From Pseudomonadota bacterium (GTDB taxonomy: Bacteria > Pseudomonadota > Gammaproteobacteria > Burkholderiales > Burkholderiaceae_D), in the NCBI GenBank assembly GCA_018241865.1, contig JAFECY010000257.1:1-9437 (forward strand): a stretch of DNA of 9,437 nt. Reading direction: 5' to 3'. Positions within the stretch are counted from its first letter, which is position 1. The number at the start of each line of letters is the position of its first letter. A program made the position numbers and the translations under genes. Below, piece after piece: positions 7,119 through 9,437 of this stretch. Below the pieces are notes generated by a model that ran no database searches, was not told where the DNA came from, and saw nothing but the letters and a program-made list of their open reading frames with translations.

Positions 7119-7435
7119 GCCGTCACTCCGACGCGAAAGCGCAGCAGTTGCTGTCGCAGCAGATCGCCTGCGCCATCGTCATGCAGGCGGAACAAGTGGG
7201 CGATGCGCTCGCGGTGGCGCTGGCGCTCTGCTTCGTTTTCTTGCGTCGCCAATTCATCTGACAGCAGCACGCTGATTTCGGTGACTTCATAACGCGTCAG
7301 TACGGTCAGTACGGCTTCGGTCATCACCGTGCCTTGCGGCAGGATCAGCTTGCCACGCAGGGTGAGCACATCCTCGGCCAAGGTCATGCCCGGTGTGACT
7401 TCGTTCAGATGCATGGATTTGCGGGGTTGATCCAT
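7115..7435 (-). CDS. Small HDOD/HD-GYP-associated protein, 106 residues
   Basis: The product starts with LNEVTPGMTLAEDVLTLRG (residues 10-28), then KLILPQGTVMTEAVLTVLTRYEV. This is the compact module found N-terminal to HD-GYP domains or as separate short proteins beside HDOD genes, from general knowledge. The C-terminal half (about 60-100) is highly charged and helical, with EAERQRHRERIAHLFRL, and may bind the partner HDOD or GGDEF protein. No catalytic residues are seen. Two starts are possible: ATG at 7435, used here, or an internal ATG at 7414 that removes seven residues. Neither has a clear Shine-Dalgarno, so translation may depend on the upstream gene, whose stop is 13 bases away. The 160-residue frame from 7597 is rejected because it overlaps the cyclase domain. 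Confidence 0.82.
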   Translation of the reverse strand: MDQPRKSMHLNEVTPGMTLAEDVLTLRGKLILPQGTVMTEAVLTVLTRYEVTEISVLLSDELATQENEAERQRHRERIAHLFRLHDDGAGDLLRQQLLRFRVGVTA

Positions 7436-7448
7436 AAAATATTTTCGA

Positions 7449-8417
7449 CTAATGCGCGACCTGATTGCGTCCGGCGCGCTTGGCGCGGTACAGCGCAGCG
7501 TCGGCTGCCGCGACCAGCGCGCCAGCGTCCTGCGCCGGCTGCAAGCTGGCGACGCCGAAGGAGGCGGTGATGTGCGGCAGTGGCCGATGCATGTCACTGA
7601 AAAATACCGTGCCGCGCATGCCGTCGCACAAGCGTTGCGCGACGCGCATGGCGACGTCTTCGCTTGCGCCAGGCAAAATCACCATCATTTCTTCACCGCC
7701 GTAGCGTGCTGCAAAATCGCTCGGGCGCAATCCTTTGGTCAGCACGCGGGCGGCGGTCTTGAGCACTTCGTCGCCGGCTTGGTGGCCGTAGTCGTCGTTG
7801 AATTTTTTGAAGTGATCGATATCCACCATGATGATGGATAGCGGATTGTCGGCTAGACGTGTACTCTCGACCATGCTGCTCAAGTGTTGATCGAGCCAAG
7901 CGCGGTTTTGTAGCCCGGTCAGGCTGTCCACCAGCGACAACTGACGATAAAATTCGCCGACTTTTTGTCGTCGTCGCAGTTGCGCGTTGGCAGCACGGAT
8001 GCGGAAGGACAGCAGACGTAACAAGTTGCGGGCGACGCCGTTGGATTCGTCGATGAGCCGCCATAGCGTATCGGCTTCGATCAACAGCAACTCCGCATCT
8101 TGCAGCACGCGAATGGCCGGCGCCGGTACTTCATCATCCAATACCGACAGCTCGCCCACGCATTCGCCGGCGACGATGCCGCCGCTGGCGCTTTCCGACA
8201 AGCCGCCGTGCAGATCCGGTTGCATCAGTTCGAGCGCGCCGCGCAGCACCACGTACAAACGCGCACCAGCGCCATTGTCGATCTGCTGGCCGGCGCCAAC
8301 GCGCACGACTTTGCAGTCGGCTAGTAGCTTGGTCACGCAGAGATCATCGACGTTGTGGAACAACTGCAAGTCACCGATGGTGAAAGCGGATGCGCCGAAT
8401 GTGCTGGAAATTTCCAA
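7449..8417 (-). CDS. Diguanylate cyclase with N-terminal cNMP-binding-like domain
   Basis: The product is 322 residues from a TTG start at 8417-8415. The N-terminal part (about 8-140) has the cyclic-nucleotide-binding fold of CRP-type proteins, including VVLRGALELM and GECVGELSVLDD. A helical linker follows, then a GGDEF domain (about 155-318) with D164, VDID (198-201) and HFKKFNDDYGH. The active loop is GGEEM (240-244): the usual last Phe is Met. The inhibitory RxxD (R231-D234) is present five residues before it, so c-di-GMP synthesis with product inhibition is predicted. The phosphate-contact Arg expected after the GEL motif appears replaced (PAPA at 98-101), so cAMP or cGMP binding is doubtful. 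The open frame extends to an ATG at 8834, but that part is antisense to the DUF3617 gene. TTG is chosen because AGGA lies five bases upstream and the fold begins shortly after. It is the first gene of the three-gene operon. Confidence 0.88.
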   Translation of the reverse strand: MEISSTFGASAFTIGDLQLFHNVDDLCVTKLLADCKVVRVGAGQQIDNGAGARLYVVLRGALELMQPDLHGGLSESASGGIVAGECVGELSVLDDEVPAPAIRVLQDAELLLIEADTLWRLIDESNGVARNLLRLLSFRIRAANAQLRRRQKVGEFYRQLSLVDSLTGLQNRAWLDQHLSSMVESTRLADNPLSIIMVDIDHFKKFNDDYGHQAGDEVLKTAARVLTKGLRPSDFAARYGGEEMMVILPGASEDVAMRVAQRLCDGMRGTVFFSDMHRPLPHITASFGVASLQPAQDAGALVAAADAALYRAKRAGRNQVAH

Positions 8418-8471
8418 AGACTTCCTTTTGATTGATCGAAGTGTTGCGCGACGAGGCGCAGCGAACAGTTC

Positions 8472-8499
8472 ATTATGCCCGTTATGAAACCGCGCGCAA
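8472..8499 (-). promoter_or_regulatory. Candidate promoter for the cNMP-GGDEF operon
   Basis: On the minus strand CATAAT (8477-8472) matches TATAAT at five of six positions and lies 16 bases from TTGCGC (8499-8494), which matches only the TTG of TTGACA. The predicted transcript start near 8465 leaves a leader of about 48 bases before the TTG start codon. The position fits a divergent promoter region shared with the DUF3617 gene (8418-8598), but the -35 is weak. Confidence 0.35.
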
Positions 8500-8598
8500 C
8501 TTTTCCGCTTACAAAAAAACGGAATGTTGCAGGAAAAACGCGCTATGATCGGATTCCTTTCGCCGTCCCGTTTCAACCACCTTTTTCGGGGAGATGTC

Positions 8599-9183
8599 AT
8601 GCGTAAAACGACCGTTTCACTTTTGGTTTGTACTTTGTTGGGCCTGTGCACCGCCGCTTCGGCCGCAGAACGCATGAAGCAGGGGCTGTGGGAAATGAAC
8701 ATGAAGAACGACCAGTTGGCGAAGCAACAGATGCCCAAGCTATCTCCGCAGCAGATGGAGCAGATGAAGAAAATGGGTATCAACATGCCGCAGATGCATG
8801 ACGGCATGATGACCAACAAGGTTTGCATTTCCAAGGCGATGGCCGAGCGCGATCATCCGCCGCTCGAACGGCGCGACTCCGGTTGCCAGGCGAAGAATTT
8901 TCAATGGAGCGGCAGCAGCTACAGCGCCGAAATTGTGTGCGATGGCCCTAATATGCAGGGCGTTGGCAAGGTCAAAGGCAGCTTGTCCGGCGGCACGCTT
9001 CTGAGCTCGGGTAATACTGCCTACCAATCCACCTATGATTTTAAAGGTACGGCGCATGGCCGCCCGGTCGATCAACATATCGAGCAAAGCGGCAAATGGC
9101 TGGCTGCCGATTGCGGCAACGTCAAACCGGCTGACGAAATGTTGGCCGATCTCAAAAAGCAGCGAGAAGAACGCAATAAATAA
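8599..9183 (+). CDS. DUF3617 family secreted protein
   Basis: The product is 194 residues. A standard signal peptide (MRKTTVSLLV through the Ala-rich AASA, cleavage near 22-23) sends it to the periplasm. The mature part starts with GLWEM, the family opening, then a methionine- and glutamine-rich stretch with ten Met between residues 33 and 71. The beta-rich C-terminal part follows, with four cysteines (76, 96, 114, 172) that could make two disulfides. The domain is of unknown function and is common in proteobacteria. A longer frame from 8524 is rejected: the ATG at 8599 is preceded by GGGGAG at a good distance and begins exactly at the signal peptide. It is transcribed away from the cNMP-GGDEF operon, with 181 bases between the two start codons, and converges on the DUF1345 gene. 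No metal or ligand role is proven; the Met-rich stretch is typical of the family. Confidence 0.88.
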   Translation: MRKTTVSLLVCTLLGLCTAASAAERMKQGLWEMNMKNDQLAKQQMPKLSPQQMEQMKKMGINMPQMHDGMMTNKVCISKAMAERDHPPLERRDSGCQAKNFQWSGSSYSAEIVCDGPNMQGVGKVKGSLSGGTLLSSGNTAYQSTYDFKGTAHGRPVDQHIEQSGKWLAADCGNVKPADEMLADLKKQREERNK

Positions 9184-9220
9184 AAAAACTGCCGCGGCCG
9201 GCTACATCAGACCGGCCGCG
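9182..9220 (-). terminator. Intrinsic terminator of the DUF1345 gene
   Basis: CGCGGCCGG (9193-9201) and CCGGCCGCG (9212-9220) form a perfect 9 bp stem with a 10 nt loop. On the minus strand this is followed by four bases and then seven T residues (9188-9182). The stop codon of the DUF1345 gene (9204-9202) lies inside the loop, so the terminator overlaps the last codons. The T run begins one base after the DUF3617 stop codon, making a very compact convergent junction. No T run follows on the plus strand. Confidence 0.75.
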
Positions 9221-9437
9221 ATGTTGACCGACATGCCGAGTATGGCGGCATTGAACAGAAAACTCAGCACCGATTGCGCCAGCACGGCCTTGCGCATGCT
9301 GCGTGTATTCACTGTCACGTCCGAGGTTTGCGCGGCGACGGCGATGGTGAAGGAAAAATATAGGAAGTCCCAGTAATCCGGCGTCTGCTCGTCATCGGGA
9401 AAGCGCAGCGGCCGCGCTGTTGCCGGCGCGCGGTAGA
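9202..9437 (-). CDS. DUF1345 family membrane protein, C-terminal 77 residues (partial)
   Basis: Only the end of the gene is present; the start lies beyond base 9437. The translated tail contains [20 protein letters not shown], then [31 protein letters not shown] and a final AAGLM. This is the characteristic C-terminal region of DUF1345 inner-membrane proteins, which have a conserved D-Y-W-D-F-x-Y-F-S-F-T segment and a last helix ending in a short polar tail. Two membrane segments are visible in this part. The function of the family is unknown. The stop codon TAG (9204-9202) is in the loop of the terminator hairpin. Confidence 0.85.
   Translation of the reverse strand, partial: YRAPATARPLRFPDDEQTPDYWDFLYFSFTIAVAAQTSDVTVNTRSMRKAVLAQSVLSFLFNAAILGMSVNIAAGLM

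Noticed and set aside
8544..8549. TATGAT as a -10 for the DUF3617 gene
   Set aside because: It is one mismatch from consensus and about 50 bases upstream of the start, but no acceptable -35 lies 16-18 bases further up and there is no TGn extension.
8697..8811. Methionine-rich stretch of the DUF3617 protein as a copper-binding motif
   Set aside because: Met/Gln-rich segments at this place are common in the family, and there is no neighbouring metal-handling gene.
8418..8834. N-terminal extension of the cNMP-GGDEF protein to an ATG at 8834
   Set aside because: It is antisense to the signal peptide and start of the DUF3617 gene, is Cys-rich, and has no domain.

Overview
This window (about 57% G+C by eye) reads as ordinary chromosome from a Gram-negative proteobacterium, most likely a betaproteobacterium. 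The reasons are the SirB2 family membrane protein, a YbcJ-like S4 protein beside a YpfJ-type zinc metallopeptidase, a secreted DUF3617 protein, and several multidomain c-di-GMP/HDOD signalling proteins. The genus cannot be fixed from the sequence. No tRNA, rRNA, CRISPR array, insertion sequence, phage gene or attachment site was seen.

Layout from left to right. Positions 1-75 may hold the last codons of a plus-strand gene. A minus-strand DsbA-fold protein follows (88-744); its active-site motif is CPWS, so the second redox cysteine is missing. The 303-base gap at 745-1047 holds a long imperfect palindrome built from 9-base units. A 1056-residue GAF-PAS-PAS-GAF-GGDEF-EAL protein (minus, 4218 to 1048) has its own perfect extended -10 promoter and a leader that can fold right up to the start codon. 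Upstream of it is a tightly packed minus-strand operon: SirB2 family membrane protein, a 92-residue unknown protein, a YbcJ-like S4 RNA-binding protein, and a YpfJ-type membrane metallopeptidase (6145 to 4368), with gaps of 2 and 1 bases and one ATGA overlap.

Further right is a second minus-strand operon (8417 to 6240): a diguanylate cyclase with an N-terminal cyclic-nucleotide-binding-like fold starting at TTG, a 106-residue protein of the short type found next to HDOD proteins, and an HDOD protein. It ends in a clear intrinsic terminator at 6156-6183. A divergently transcribed DUF3617 protein with a signal peptide lies at 8599-9183. It converges on the C-terminal end of a DUF1345 membrane protein (9437 to 9202), whose stop codon lies in the loop of its own terminator.

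The main theme is intracellular signalling. Two separate transcription units encode c-di-GMP enzymes: one bifunctional synthase/phosphodiesterase and one synthase with a sensory cNMP-like domain. The synthase is translationally linked to an HDOD regulator through a small partner protein. The SirB2-S4-YpfJ operon is a packed set of poorly understood conserved genes between them. Nothing here is a clearly new system. The best leads are the cNMP-GGDEF/small protein/HDOD module, the leader hairpin on the GGDEF-EAL gene, and the CPWS variant of the DsbA-like protein.
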